In this document: in pieces, positions 21,471-34,001 of the stretch | Layout: every line of letters begins with the position of its first letter | How positions within the stretch are numbered: the first letter of the stretch is position 1 | Assembly (NCBI GenBank): GCA_011947345.1 | Contig: JAAVTG010000656.1 | Span: forward strand, 62,001-126,000 | Length of the DNA: 64,000 bases | DNA from: Phytophthora quininea | Taxonomy: Eukaryota > Oomycota > Peronosporomycetes > Peronosporales > Peronosporaceae | Direction: 5' to 3' | Made by a program: the position numbers and the translations under genes | The notes under the pieces: model-generated | The model's database searches: none | What the model was told of the DNA's origin: nothing | The model's input: only the letters and a program-made list of their open reading frames with translations

Positions 21471-24400
21471 TCGGGCTTTGAACAAACCGTGACTGCAGCT
21501 GAAAGAAGTACCAAGTTCTTCTTTCGGCCGCCACGACACGAACTTCGAAATACTCCATTTAGATCGATACGAACTTCTGCTGGTAAAGAATCAACCGATC
21601 CTGCTGAAATCTGTCATGGCTTTCAGGAGCATTGGGAGGAAATATTCGGCGACCCTCACTTCTCAGCTGAAGAACGAGAGATTGACATGGCGTCTCAACA
21701 AACCTTGCTTGATAGCATCGAGCGTCGACTATCCTCAGAGGTGACCAGGGATCTTGACAGCGAGTTGGCCGCAGAGGAGTTTGTCTTTGCGATCAAGAAA
21801 CTAGAACCTCACTCAGCACCGGGTCCAGACGGCCTGGCCTCACCAGTGATTGTTTCCGTCTAGATCCGGGCGCGTTTGGAGAAATACTTGCGATAGTTTT
21901 GGATAGCAATTGCAACGTGGAAGTCTACTTCCACATCAGCGATATTCCTCCGTGGCACTACTGTTTAAAAGGAGACCGATCTGAACCGGGAAACTTTCGG
22001 CCGATCACACTGACGCCCGTTGAGGTCAAGATATTATCGCGAGTATTAGTGAATCGCCTTAGACCACACATTTCTAAGTTAGTGCATCCGGATCAAAAGG
22101 GCTTCATACCGGGCGTCGGATTGACCAGCAGGTAATGCTAGTCCGCGATCTCCAGCACTTAGAAACATTCCACAAACGCAAAGGACTAGCCACGTTCTTG
22201 GATTTCGCTAAGGCTTACGACCGCGTTAGTCGGCCGTAGCTCCGTCGAGTTTTGGAACGACAAGGATTTGGGCCTCGATTTTTGGCGTGGATACGTCTAT
22301 TGTACAACGACTCTGAATGTTCATTAATGATCAACGGATGGGCGCAGGACTCGCTGACACCAACTCGAGGAGTGAAACAGGGAGATCCATTGTCTCCGTA
22401 TCTGTTTGCTCTCTCGTTGGAACCACTAGGAAATTTGTTACGCGCTCAAAGAGATTTAGATGTCTTGGTGTCTTGGTGTCTTGGTGGGCCAAACATTACG
22501 AGTCCCAGTGGGGTTCTTTGCTGACGACACGGGCTTTCCTCAAAAGGAAAGAGAGAGCTAGAAGAGCAGCTTCAAATTGTTGATGACTATTGTGGAGGAT
22601 CTGGAGCTCGGCTGAACCATAACAAAAGTGCGATAATGAGTCTCAACAGTAAACGTTCTGCTCCGCGAGTGTCACCGCTAAAATCACTGAAGCGCGGCGA
22701 AACCGCGCGATATCTTGGCATTCCGTTCGGCAATGGTGATACTTCAACATTGGTGGCGAATCAACTCGACAAAAAATTGATTAAGCGGCTCCAACTTTGG
22801 AAAAGCCGAGCGAGAACTTTAATCGGCCGAAGATTGATCGCCCAAGCAGAGATTTTGTCATTGCTGTGGTATTTCACAGCTTCTGTGACGATTCCGACCC
22901 GGTTCATCAAACGCTGGCAAGGCATTGTGAATCGGTACGTGTTATACAATCGCGTAAGCACTGGAAAATCCGGGATAAGTATCGTTCCAAAGGCCTGGCT
23001 GTGAGGCCACGCGAAGCAGACGGCGTCGGGGTTCCTGATGTAGCTACTGTCATTCGTCGCCAACACTTTCAACTTCTCCAGAAATTTGTATTAGCGATGA
23101 CTACACACCCAGATGAAGATGACAACGTGTGGTATCGCCCAATGCTCTACATGATCCAATTACGCTATGGCAACTTCGCCCGCCCGCGATCGAGTGATTT
23201 CTTACTTCAAAACCCACCGAAACCAGCGGGCTGGAGGTCGGGCATGCTACCTTTGTGGCGGAGACACTTGCTACGGGAGTGGAACAGAATTAAATGGCCA
23301 GCCCCGGAGTCGATTCACTACAGCAGATTGAAAACACTGCAGAAGGCGTTATTCACCCCAATTTGGTGGAGCAAGTTGCCTGAATTTCAGGTACTGGAAG
23401 CAAGTCCGGCGAAGCCCCTGGGGTCAGGGTCAAACGCCTTCCGAGCGCTCTGTCGGGAACTGGCAAAACATAAAAAATATGTTTTGCCGACTTCCTGGGT
23501 GCCAGTCGCGACTGGCCGTCGTCAACGGCATTTTTCACGGACGTCTGTTCCGAGATTCATCCAATACTTGGGACGAAAGTGCTTCCGCATGACATTTTCG
23601 TGCTCTACCATCAAATGAGCCGATTATTTCATCGCTTACTACCGCATCCGGACGAAGGAGGAATGCAGGAAGTAAGTACGAATTCACCACCGATATTTGG
23701 AATCAAGTTAAGCAGCTGTCTCCCAACAGAACCAACTACGCGATTCTTCCCAAATTTGCGATCGCAAGATTGGAAGGTGATTCTCCAGCAAGTTCCGGAG
23801 TTGATGCATCATCCGATGGAAGACCTGGGGTGTCCTCAACAAAGGATCCATGAAACCTTGTCCAGGGTGATTTCTCTACGTGGATATCTACTGCCGGTAA
23901 TTCATGATGTGATAGTACGAATGTGCTTCGGAGACCTCACAGTCGGTTCACGACTATACTTCCTCAGAGAACTAAATCGTACCATCCAAAACTGCGTTCG
24001 TCCGGAATGCCAGGATGTCGAAACGGTAGAACACTGCTTTTCACGTGCCCGTCATTAGAACCAATGTGGAGCGAACTATGGAGCCGGTGGTCGAGGTTCT
24101 TTTGCGTCGATCTAAGCTGGAGGTTGCTGCTCTTCCCAAGATTGCAAGACCTCTGTGGGAACTGGAGAAGTGAGCACAAAGAACTGATACTTCTATGGAG
24201 GATCTACACAGCGACAGTGTTTCACGCAACATGGCGGCTCAGGAACGACATTCATTTCCAAAAAACAACAGCTGAAGTGCCAAATATTCTCAATCTGCTG
24301 AACTCGTTCAAGATGCACTTCCAATTCCTCTACCAACACACACATGAGCTTCATTGCAACCGCGCTACTGTGGTCTGCGTGCTGCAACAACTTGGCTTTG

Positions 24401-24523
24401 ATCCGCCAGAAAATAATATCCCGGAACCCTTGCACCACATGTGGACGACACGAACGTAACTCTCACGGATAGATATCTTATTCACCTTGAACGAGAGATC
24501 CGCGAAACAGTTGATCAATTCAA
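21471..24523 (+). mobile_element. 5'-truncated LINE, unit B
   Basis: Same structure as the unit A LINE. It differs mainly by one-base length changes in homopolymers (for example the A-run near 21967, the GGG near 22113, the G-run near 22532) that move the frameshifts. Inactive. Confidence 0.85.
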
Positions 24524-24630
24524 TTTCCTCCTAACTTGGTGTAATTGATAAAACAATACCACCAATGACAATTGCTGATCAATGGTTTTTGCTTGTTAAT
24601 CAAGTCGAGTTGCTGGTTTCTCCGCCTCAC

Positions 24631-25386
24631 TTACGAAGCCATTTTCCTCATGTCGTCGAGGTATTCCTCAAAGTAGCGATAATTGACGTGTTCGGTGAGG
24701 TCCGTCCCCGTTTTCCCAGTCAGTCCCAGCGAGGCTTTGACGTAATTTTCAGGTCTCTTCTCGGCGGTGCGAGCGGCAAGTTTCGCCACAAACTCGGCTT
24801 GAGACGCTGGGAAATAGATTTCTCCAAGACTTGGCTTCGGCAGTTCTTCTGCTCTGATGGCCTTGTCGTCGAACATTGTGACGTAGCTGACGTAGATGCG
24901 GATCTCTTCCGAATCCTTCAAAGCGCTTGGTGTCCTGAACTTCTCAAGACCAAGCAAGTTCCACATATCGAGAGTGGGGAGGTTTCTCCCTAACAGCTCG
25001 TCAAACCTTCCCTCAAATTTGATCAGGTACGCGTGATAGAACTTGTAGTTCTTGTCCTTCTTGAGTTTCTTGCCAAATTTGTTGTCCAGCTTTAAATCTC
25101 TCTTGACTTGTACTGGCAACCAGTACCTCTCGAACCAGTCGTCGATTTGATTCCACTTGGCTGCTTCTTTGGCTTTCTTGGCAGCTTCCTTGGCCATCGT
25201 GACCGATCTCATTTTCGCAGCTAGCGAAGACACGACAGGAATTCGGACCCTCTCTTCTTCATCGGCGACTCTCAAGCTTCGTGCTTGGCCGACGCTGTCT
25301 AGTGAAGAAATCGTGGTCGGACTGACAAGCATAAAACCGGTATAGTAAATGGATGCCAGCAGCAATAGCGCGCGAAGCAGAAACAT
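24631..25386 (-). CDS. RXLR effector, unit C copy (intact)
   Basis: The intact 251-residue member. Signal peptide about residues 1-22 (Leu-rich core), RSLR at 36-39, EEER at 43-46, then IPVVSSLAAKM. The effector domain contains AAKWNQIDDWFERYW, YKFYHAYLIKFEG, LDMWNLLGLEKF, IYVSYVTMFDD, KRPENYVKASLGLTG and HVNYRYFEEYL. Family knowledge predicts secretion and action inside host cells; the target is unknown. It is the best candidate for a functional effector in the triplication. The 3' end abuts the unit B LINE tail, with 107 bp between. Confidence 0.9.
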   Translation of the reverse strand: MFLLRALLLLASIYYTGFMLVSPTTISSLDSVGQARSLRVADEEERVRIPVVSSLAAKMRSVTMAKEAAKKAKEAAKWNQIDDWFERYWLPVQVKRDLKLDNKFGKKLKKDKNYKFYHAYLIKFEGRFDELLGRNLPTLDMWNLLGLEKFRTPSALKDSEEIRIYVSYVTMFDDKAIRAEELPKPSLGEIYFPASQAEFVAKLAARTAEKRPENYVKASLGLTGKTGTDLTEHVNYRYFEEYLDDMRKMAS

Positions 25387-25627
25387 GGCAGAGATTGGAG
25401 TCGCTTGAAAGAACTTGGAGCTCGACTACAAATTGCAGAGTGAAATATTTCCTGTACGAGTGGAGGTGCGGTGCTTGCCTTTCGTATTACGAATCGCAAT
25501 CGTGTATGACGTACGGATTGCAAATACCACACAATTGGTGGGGAAGGCGATCTCTGCAAGAGCTATAACAAAATAGGAAGAGCCGGAGAAATACGTATAT
25601 TCGCTTACCTGACTTCGTGGTATTCGC

Positions 25628-26091
25628 TCAAGACAAGTTCCTCACAGCATTCAGATAGAAGGAATAGTTGGGATGTTCCGTGAGTTTTCCCGACACTTCC
25701 AGCGAAGCCTTGACGTAATCCTCCGGTCTTTTCGCCGCAGTGCAAACACTAAGTTTCGGGATCAGCTCGAGTTTCAATGACGATATAACGCGGTCCTTGT
25801 TGGAATTACCAGCTTGTATCTGATCTGGTTGATGGAGAGAAGGTTGATACCTGTCAGTCACCGATAGATGCTAAGGTAAATAAACTCACTTTTGAATCTC
25901 CTCAACAGTCCTAATCGGAGCAATCAAGAAGTTTCCCAGCGTTGATCAACTTGTCGTCAACCAAGTCGACGTAGTTGGCGTAGATCTTGAGTTCGTCGGA
26001 CGCCTGTAAGGTCTTGGCGGTCTTGTATTTGTCGAGCCCAAGCTGGAACCAAACGGTGTATGTGGAGACCTCTCTGCGCCAATTCATGTAT
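25628..26091 (-). pseudogene. 5'-truncated RXLR gene, unit C
   Basis: Third copy of the fragment; a small deletion near 25630 removes the last codon and a CT pair is missing near 26073. Truncated by the LINE. Confidence 0.75.
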
Positions 26092-29000
26092 TCGGGCTTT
26101 GAACAAACCGTGACTGCAGCTGAAAGAAGTACCAAGTTCTTCTTTCGGCCGCCACGACACGAACTTCGAAATACTCCATTTAGATCGATACGAACTTCTG
26201 CTGGTAAAGAATCAACCGATCCTGCTGAAATCTGTCATGGCTTTCAGGAGCATTGGGAGGAAATATTCGGCGACCCTCACTTCTCAGCTGAAGAACGAGA
26301 GATTGACATGGCGTCTCAACAAACCTTGCTTGATAGCATCGAGCGTCGACTATCCTCGGAGGTGACCAGGGATCTTGACAGCGAGTTGGCCGCAGAGGAA
26401 TTTGCCTTTGCGATCAAGAAACTAGAACCTCACTCAGCACCGGGTCCAGACGGCCTGGCCTCACCAGTGATTGTTTCCGTCTAGATCCGGGCGCGTTTGG
26501 AGAAATACTTGCGATAGTTTTTGGATAGCAATTGCAACGTGGAAGTCTACTTCCACATCAGCGATATTCCTCCGTGGCACTACTGTTTAAAAAGGAGACC
26601 GATCTGAACCGGGAAACTTTCGGCCGATCACACTGACGCCCGTTGAGGTCAAGATATTATCGCGAGTATTAGTGAATCGCCTTAGACCACACATTTCTAA
26701 GTTAGTGCATCCGGATCAAAAGGGCTTCATACCGGGCGTCGGATTGACCAGCAGGTAATGCTAGTCCGCGATCTCCAGCACTTAGAAACATTCCACAAAC
26801 GCAAAGGACTAGCCACGTTCTTGGATTTCGCTAAGGCTTACGACCGCGTTAGTCGGCCGTAGCTCCGTCGAGTTTTGGAACGACAAGGATTTGGGCCTCG
26901 ATTTTTGGCGTGGATACGTCTATTGTACAACGACTCTGAATGTTCATTAATGATCAACGGATGGGCGCAGGACTCGCTGACACCAACTCGAGGAGTGAAA
27001 CAGGGAGATCCATTGTCTCCGTATCTGTTTGCTCTCTCGTTGGAACCACTAGGAAATTTGTTACGCGCTCAAAGAGATTTAGATGTCTTGGTGTCTTGGT
27101 GTCTTGGTGGGCCAAACATTACGAGTCCCAGTGGGGTTCTTTGCTGACGACACGGGGCTTTCCTCAAAAGGAAAGAGAGAGCTAGAAGAGCAGCTTCAAA
27201 TTGTTGATGACTATTGTGGAGGATCTGGAGCTCGGCTGAACCATAACAAAAGTGCGATAATGAGTCTCAACAGTAAACGTTCTGCTCCGCGAGTGTCACC
27301 GCTAAAATCACTGAAGCGCGGCGAAACCGCGCGATATCTTGGCATTCCGTTCGGCAATGGTGATACTTCAACATTGGTGGCGAATCAACTCGACAAAAAA
27401 TTGATTAAGCGGCTCCAACTTTGGAAAAGCCGAGCGAGAACTTTAATCGGCCGAAGATTGATCGCCCAAGCAGAGATTTTGTCATTGCTGTGGTATTTCA
27501 CAGCTTCTGTGACGATTCCGACCCGGTTCATCAAACGCTGGCAAGGCATTGTGAATCGGTACGTGTTATACAATCGCGTAAGCACTGGAAAATCCGGGAT
27601 AAGTATCGTTCCAAAAGGCCTGGCTGTGAGGCCACGCGAAGCAGACGGCGTCGGGGTTCCTGATGTAGCTACTGTCATTCGTCGCCAACACTTTCAACTT
27701 CTCCAGAAATTTGTATTTGCGATGACTACACACCCAGATGAAGATGACAACGTGTGGTATCGCCCAATGCTCTACATGATCCAATTACGCTATGGCAACT
27801 TCGCCCGCCCGCGATCGAGTGATTTCTTACTTCAAAACCCACCGAAACCAGCGGGCTGGAGGTCGGGCATGCTACCTTTGTGGCGGAGACACTTGCTACG
27901 GGAGTGGAACAGAATTAAATGGCCAGCCCCGGAGTCGATTCACTACAGCAGATTGAAAACACTGCAGAAGGCGTTATTCACCCCAATTTGGTGGAGCAAG
28001 TTGCCTGAATTTCAGGTACTGGAAGCAAGTCCGGCGAAGCCCCTGGGGTCAGGGTCAAACGCCTTCCGAGCGCTCTGTCGGGAACTGGCAAAACATAAAA
28101 ATATGTTTTGCCGACTTCCTGGGTGCCAGTCGCGACTGGCCGTCGTCAACGGCATTTTTCACGGACGTCTGTTCCGAGATTCATCCAATACTTGGGACGA
28201 AAGTGCTTCCGCATGACATTTTCGTGCTCTACCATCAAATGAGCCGATTATTTCATCGCTTACTACCGCATCCGGACGAAGGAGGAATGCAGGAAGTAAG
28301 AAGTACGAATTCACCACCGATATTTGGAATCAAGTTAAGCAGCTGTCTCCCAACAGAACCAACTACGCGATTCTTCCCAAATTTGCGATCGCAAGATTGG
28401 AAGGTGATTCTCCAGCAAGTTCCGGAGCTGATGCATCATCCGATGGAAGACCTGGGGTGTCCTCAACAAAGGATCCATGAAACCTTGTCCAGGGTGATTT
28501 CTCTACGTGGATATCTACTGCCGGTAATTCATGATGTGATAGTACGAATGTGCTTCGGAGACCTCACAGTCGGTTCACGACTATACTTCCTCAGAGAACT
28601 AAATCGTACCATCCAAAACTGCGTTCGTCCGGAATGCCAGGATGTCGAAACGGTAGAACACTGCTTTTTCACGTGCCCGTCATTAGAACCAATGTGGAGC
28701 GAACTATGGAGCCGGTGGTCGAGGTTCTTTTGCGTCGATCTAAGCTGGAGGTTGCTGCTCTTCCCAAGATTGCAAGACCTCTGTGGGAACTGGAGAAGTG
28801 AGCACAAAGAACTGATACTTCTATGGAGGATCTACACAGCGACAGTGTTTCACGCAACATGGCGGCTCAGGAACGACATTCATTTCCAAAAACAACAGCT
28901 GAAGTGCCAAATATTCTCAATCTGCTGAACTCGTTCAAGATGCACTTCCAATTCCTCTACCAACACACACGAGCTTCATTGCAACCGCGCTACTGTGGTC

Positions 29001-29148
29001 TGCGTGCTGCAACAACTTGGCTTTGATCCGCCAGAAAATAATATCCCGGAACCCATGCACCACATGTGGACGACACGAACGTAACTCTCACGGATAGATA
29101 TCTTATTCACCTTGAACGAGAGATCCGCGAAACAGTTGATCAATTCAA
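26092..29148 (+). mobile_element. 5'-truncated LINE, unit C
   Basis: Third copy. It has the longest continuous RT-to-thumb frame (27083-28216), but still carries the TAG after VSRP and other frameshifts. After the tail, sequence switches to material resembling the upstream region of the RXLR gene at 42933. Confidence 0.85.
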
Positions 29149-29489
29149 ATTCCTTCCTGTTGTCTGGAGAATTGCAAACTGACGGTGCTGGTCGCCATGC
29201 ATTCCGTGCAGTTTGCTGATTATGCGGTCTTGAAAGGGATTAGATTTTGTGTCGTCGTCTAACAGTAGAGCGAGCAGTAATTTTTACTGTGTGCTTAGGA
29301 GACCAAGATATGAATATGTCGTGGAATAGCGAATCGAGAGCGCGAAAATGTTTAAGAGCGTGTATTGTTGGGGAAATTCAAATCTTAGTTCTTTTAGTTT
29401 AGCACTATCGGTGACTGACAGGTATCATCCCTCTGTCTATTAATTAGATCAGGTACAAGCTGGTCGTTCCAACATGTATTCCATCGACG
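29149..29489. other. mosaic of effector-gene flanks
   Basis: 29150-29270 resembles, in inverse orientation, the upstream flank of the RXLR gene R2' (about 42790-42910). 29405-29480 resembles the inverse of the middle of the truncated RXLR fragment (about 16545-16620). No gene. Confidence 0.5.
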
Positions 29490-29845
29490 GCTGCATCGCC
29501 AACCATGAAGAGAGAGGCAAAGATTCCCTGGTTTCGTCATTTGCTACAAGGATGAGCGAGGCCAAGAAGGTCAAGGAAGCGGCGCAATGGAGTAAATTGG
29601 ACGAGACGCTGGAATCATACCTTTGAGCCCTTCCGGGATCAAGAGCGATTTAAAGCTAGACAAAAGTTTGGTGCCAAGCCCAGGAAAGCCAAGAATCACA
29701 AGTTTTACAAAGTCGCGTTGGCGATTCGAAGACTAGACGAGTTCTTGGACAAAATTCTTTTTACATACAATGTCTGGTTGATGCTTGATCTCGAGAAAAC
29801 CCCATTGAAACAGCTGAAAAACTCTGCGGGGAGAGTTGTCCATTG
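29490..29845 (+). pseudogene. decayed copy of RXLR effector R9
   Basis: Clear similarity to 42010-42350 (EERGK, SSFATRMSEAKKVKEAAQW, then ESYL, then YNVWLMLDLEK). It has no signal peptide, several frameshifts, stops and a deleted C-terminus. Between it and the inverted repeat (29846-30019) there is no gene, only a small inverted repeat CAGATAAT/ATTATCTG at 29946-29970. Confidence 0.7.
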
Positions 29846-30019
29846 AGGGATTTCTAGTGGCTAAGTATGCTGTCGGGATGAATTGAGAGTTGAGATAAGT
29901 TTGTCGTGAACTGGACGCCGCGGATTACCCGGTATGAGAGAATGACAGATAATCTGCCGCAAATTATCTGCTCTGTTGACAAGATAGGGAAGTGTGATCC
30001 CACCGGCAAAGCACAAGGC

Positions 30020-32034
30020 TCATTGCGGGTATGTTGGACTGAGTGGTGCCTCAGTTCTTAATGACACCTGGCGAACCAGCGCTGACAGTGGCGATGAGCC
30101 GTACGTTGGCGACTGTCTCCACTGAATCGCACTGACCTCCGACCTGCTCAAACAAAGCACGCACATTGGTTACTCGAGGCAATCAAAAACCAAAAGCAAA
30201 ACGGCAGGACGTACATATCTCCCGGTTCGGCATCCAAAACTTCTTCGCCACCGCTCTTCTCCACCGGCGGAATCATACCCAGCTGCATGTGATTCATCAC
30301 CACCACGTAGAAAAAGATGTTCACCACCATGACGCCGCCCAGCGTGAAGAACATGTACTCGATGTGGCCGTCGTTCAAGTCGACGGGGATGTACTTGCCG
30401 AACAGCAGCACGATGACGGAGAGCAGCGTGCTGCCCATGGAGTTGACAAAGAAACCGAGAGCGATCGACATGCTGCGCATGGTCGGAGGCACCTCCGAAT
30501 AGTTGATGTCGTACGACGGGATCACAATCAGCACGCCAGCTAAAGCCACCAGCAAATACTGCGGGATGGCAGTCCACCACGGGATCTCGTTCATCACCTG
30601 CCCGCCGTCGTCGTTGATCATGAACTGCGTCTCGCCGCTGGCGTCGACGTACGTGAGTGGGGAGGTGGTCTTCCGAACCATCTCGTAGACACCTGTCCAC
30701 AGCATGGCGACCACCGCCACCCAGTAGCCGGCGAGCACTTTCCCGTAGTTACTCGGAGGCTTGCCCGCGTACTTTTCGTAGAGCGGATAGACCACTTTCT
30801 CGGTGAGAGGCACAAACAGCAGCACCGACAAGGGGTTGAACATCTGCACGGTGGGGCCGGGGATTTGGCTCCCGAGCGGGTCGCTGCCGAGACGCGTGTC
30901 GGTCTGCTGCACGATGGACTGGTTGTTGCCGCGCTGGTTCTGGCACACCCACCAGAACACGCTGAATGCGTTGAAAGGAAGGATACGGATCACTCGCTTG
31001 ACGCCGTTCACATGGTCCGAGTCGAAGCTGCCGCCCAACGTTTCCTTCGCACTCTCCATGAACGTGGCGTCGCGACCGAAGCACACCCAGAGCACTGTCG
31101 CGACGACGATCATGACCCCGCACGTGTACGAAATGTCGTGGCCGACGTCGCCCTGATCCGCCAACACCGACGCCAATACATTCAACACGAAGGACGCGAC
31201 GTACAACCCCGTTCCGAGCAGAATCATCTTGGCGCTGAAGCTCTTCTTCGACTGAGCTGCCAGAATCCCCACCACCAGACCGATCGACTGCTTCGTCGGA
31301 GGCACGTTCATGTATCGCTCCCGAGAGAGCCACAGCAGCAGCACGAACAGCACCAGCATGATCAAACCGACGAGGTAGACGCTGACGTAGCCGTAGTCGG
31401 CGGGGATGGCGGTACCCAGACCATGAATGGAGATGGTCGGGAACACTGCGTATCCGAGGAAGGAGCCGACGTTGGAGACCCAGTACTGGATGCTGAAGAA
31501 GAGCGCCTTCTCGGACGGAGGAGCGGCGGGCGAGAACTGGTCGCCGCCGTACGAGATCACGAGCGAGCGCAGACAGACCTGCGAGACGGCGACCCCGAAG
31601 AACAGACCGACGTTGAACAGCAGCGTGCTCGCCGCCAAGTACCGGTTCATGACGGCGGGGAGCGCCGCCACCACGAGGAAGAGCAGGCCGACGCAGTCCA
31701 GTGAGGCGGCGGACAGCAGCGTCTTGAACTTGCCCAGCCGCTCGTCCGACAGGTAGCCGGCCACGATGCACGCGAACTGGCTGAACGAGTCGAACGTGAG
31801 CTTCATGGCGGTGGAGCCTTTGTTGGACCAGCCGAGCCGCGTGAAGAAGTCCTTGAGCGACTGCGCCACGGCGAAGCTCGCGACTTCCTCGCAGGCCGTG
31901 AGCACCAGCAGGAACGCGCAGACGTGTTTCAGCACGTTGCGGCGGTGGTTGGCTGGTCGAGCGTCCCAGAGTTGGGTGTCGACGGCGGCGACTTGCGGCT
32001 TGAGTAGCGGCTCTACGTCGAGGTGCTTGGTCAT
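30020..32034 (-). CDS. POT/NPF-type transporter (left copy)
   Basis: Membrane transporter of the proton-coupled oligopeptide (POT/PTR, plant NPF) family. CDS is complement(join(30020..30143, 30215..32034)); the 71-bp GT-AG intron replaces an implausible C-terminus and gives 647 residues. About twelve hydrophobic segments are visible. Family landmarks are GYLSDERLGKFKT (loop 2-3), QVCLRSLVISYGGDQF (the usual G-GDQF signature) and FFSIQYWVSNVGSFLGY. The first-helix proton-coupling motif ExxERFxYY is degenerate (TACEEVASFA). Substrate unknown; relatives carry di/tripeptides, nitrate or plant metabolites. It is divergent from the dioxygenase, with 742 bp between starts. Confidence 0.85.
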
Positions 32035-32776
32035 GCTGCTGCGGCGTCAAGACGACTTTGTGGGAATGGCAGCGCCGTCGAGGTGCCTCGCGATCCACAT
32101 GAACCGCAAGCGAAAGATACTCCATCCCGTCAAAGTGTCAGACGTGCTCCCGCGTCGATTGGCGGAACGCGGCGGCGATTTGCACCGGAGACCGATTTCG
32201 AGGCCGCAGCCCAAGGAGCCCCTGGAGAGGACGCCGGCCAGCGCAGTGCCGACGGCAAAGCGACTGCATTGGTGTGGACTGCCTTGCACGCGACTGCCTC
32301 GGGCGGATACTCGCGCGTGAAATACTTTCCCTTCGCCCGCCGGAACGCACGCGTCGGTGTCCGCGACGACAATTCGCTAGCTGCCCCCAAGTCACAGTGA
32401 TGGGCGGGGCCGCGTCAGGCCACCGGCACGGCTCGGACACGTTGAACCGGCCGAGCGGTCCCCGCAATTGGCTTGCAAGTCGATCCAATGCATCGGCACG
32501 GCGCCTCGAAGTCACTGCTCGGGCGGATAATGCGCGTGTTGCCGCAAAGACATGGAGGGGCAGTGCAGCTTTGTCGGCGGGGATATTGAGGTCACGTACG
32601 TAGCATGTCGGGGCTGTCCGACTCCGAGCATCTGTAGCGCGAAAGAACGCAGCAGCAGCAGTAGCAGTAGCAGCAGACCACTGCAAGCGCTCGTGCGTGG
32701 TCTGTGCAGCCGAGATGAAGACGCCTAGTCGCCGTGGACGTCACTCTGCGATTTCCTCACCACCGCCGACACCGAC
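32035..32776. promoter_or_regulatory. shared divergent promoter region (left)
   Basis: 742 bp between the start codons of transporter and dioxygenase, GC-rich, with no believable gene. It contains a CAG-type trinucleotide run near 32650-32680. Likely a bidirectional promoter. Confidence 0.5.
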
Positions 32777-34001
32777 ATGGCCCCGCAACACTCGACCACC
32801 GCCGCCGCCCCGACCAAGACGGTGCCCGTCGCCGTCAAGAACGCGCTGCTGCAAGAAAGCACGCACAGCAAATTCGAGCACCCGGAGCTGCTGAGCGTGT
32901 ACCCCACGACCACGTTCGACCCGATCCCCGTGCTCGACGTCGGACCGGACCGCGCGCTCAAGGCCGACCCGACGCTCAAGAACCTGCTCGCGGACGCGGA
33001 GGTGACCCACCTGGCCCCGAAGATCGGCACCGAGCTGTCGGGCATCCAGCTGCACCAGCTCACAGACGCCCAACGGGACGAGCTGGCGCTGCTGGTGGCG
33101 CAGCGCGGCGTGGTCTTCTTCCGCGACCAGCAGATCTCGATCGACCAGCAGCTGGAGCTGGGCCGCTACTACGGCCCGCTGCACGTGCACCAGAACCTGG
33201 GCCACCCGGAGGGCCGCACCGAGGTGCTGGTGGTGGAGAACTCGGTGGAGAAGAGCGCCGGGTTCCTCCAGAAGCAGATCTACGACCCGTTCAACGCCTG
33301 GCACAGCGACGTGTCCAACGAGCGCCAGCCGCCGTCGTACACGAGCTTCAAGGTGCTGACGACGCCCGAGGTGGGCGGCGACACGCTCTGGGCCTCGGCG
33401 TACGAGGCGTACGACCGACTCACGCCGCCGTTCAAGGAGTTCATTGCCGGACTCACGGCGATCCACACGGGCAAGGTGCGTTGGCTGTAGATGCGTGGAG
33501 CTGTCCTGCTTGTCAAGAGTTGCTAACTGACTACTGGTGCTGTGTTTCGTGTCAACAGCCTCAAGCCGAAGGAGCTGCGGCAAGCGGCCAGACGATTCGT
33601 CGCCCGCCGGTCGAGTTCGCCCACCCGGTGGTGCGTACCCACCCGGTCACCGGCCGCAGAGCGCTGTTCGTGAACCCCGCCTTCACCAAGCGCATCGTGG
33701 AGCTGTCCGTGGCCGAGTCTGGTGCGTGGGTTTGGTCACGTGTTGGATGCTCACGATCGGTTGTCTAACTTGGTCGTTGACGTTGGCAGACGCTGTGCTG
33801 AGGTTCCTGTACCGCCATATCACGGAAGGCCACGAGTTCCAAGTGCGCTTCCGCTGGACGAAGAACGCCGTCGCGATTTGGGACAACCGCGCCACGTTCC
33901 ACTACGCCACGTTCGACTACCTGCCGGGCAACAGGCACGCGGTGCGCGTGACGCCGCACGGTGAGATCCCGTACTTCGACCCGGACGCCGAGGCGAAGTA
34001 A
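32777..34001 (+). CDS. TauD/TfdA-like Fe(II)/2-oxoglutarate dioxygenase (left copy)
   Basis: Fe(II)- and 2-oxoglutarate-dependent dioxygenase, cytosolic by absence of signals. CDS is join(32777..33475, 33559..33721, 33790..34001), introns 83 and 68 bp, 357 residues. [10 protein letters not shown] and LGHPEG match the family. The metal site is HxD at His176/Asp178 (AWHSDVS) with the distal His325 in [14 protein letters not shown]; Arg336 or Arg340 would bind 2-oxoglutarate. Length and layout resemble fungal sulfonate dioxygenases, so oxidation of a sulfonate or a related small acid is possible but not shown. Paired head-to-head with a transporter. Confidence 0.88.

Larger units (their letters stand above)
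15446..29148. repeat. tandem triplication, ~4.63 kb unit
   Basis: Three near-identical units: A 15446-20074, B 20075-24697, C 24698-29148 (offsets 4629 and 4623 bp). Each holds an RXLR gene (minus), a 5'-truncated RXLR gene (minus) and a LINE (plus). Differences are few substitutions plus one- or two-base indels. Unit C ends with the LINE tail and then diverges. Unit A lacks the effector 3' end. A and B share two frameshifting losses absent from C, so C is the least damaged. An assembly expansion cannot be excluded from sequence alone. Confidence 0.9.

Noticed and set aside
27083..27160. Start of the LINE frame reading SWCLGVLVGQ as a separate gene
   Set aside because: It is the out-of-frame lead-in to the RT block with the FADD box; the whole belongs to the LINE.
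30749..32125. Long Arg/His-rich frame (458 codons) opposite to or out of phase with the transporter
   Set aside because: It overlaps the transporter in another phase, is compositionally extreme and has no domain. It is a GC-rich shadow; the same holds for 30865-31704, 32734-33768 and their mirror frames.
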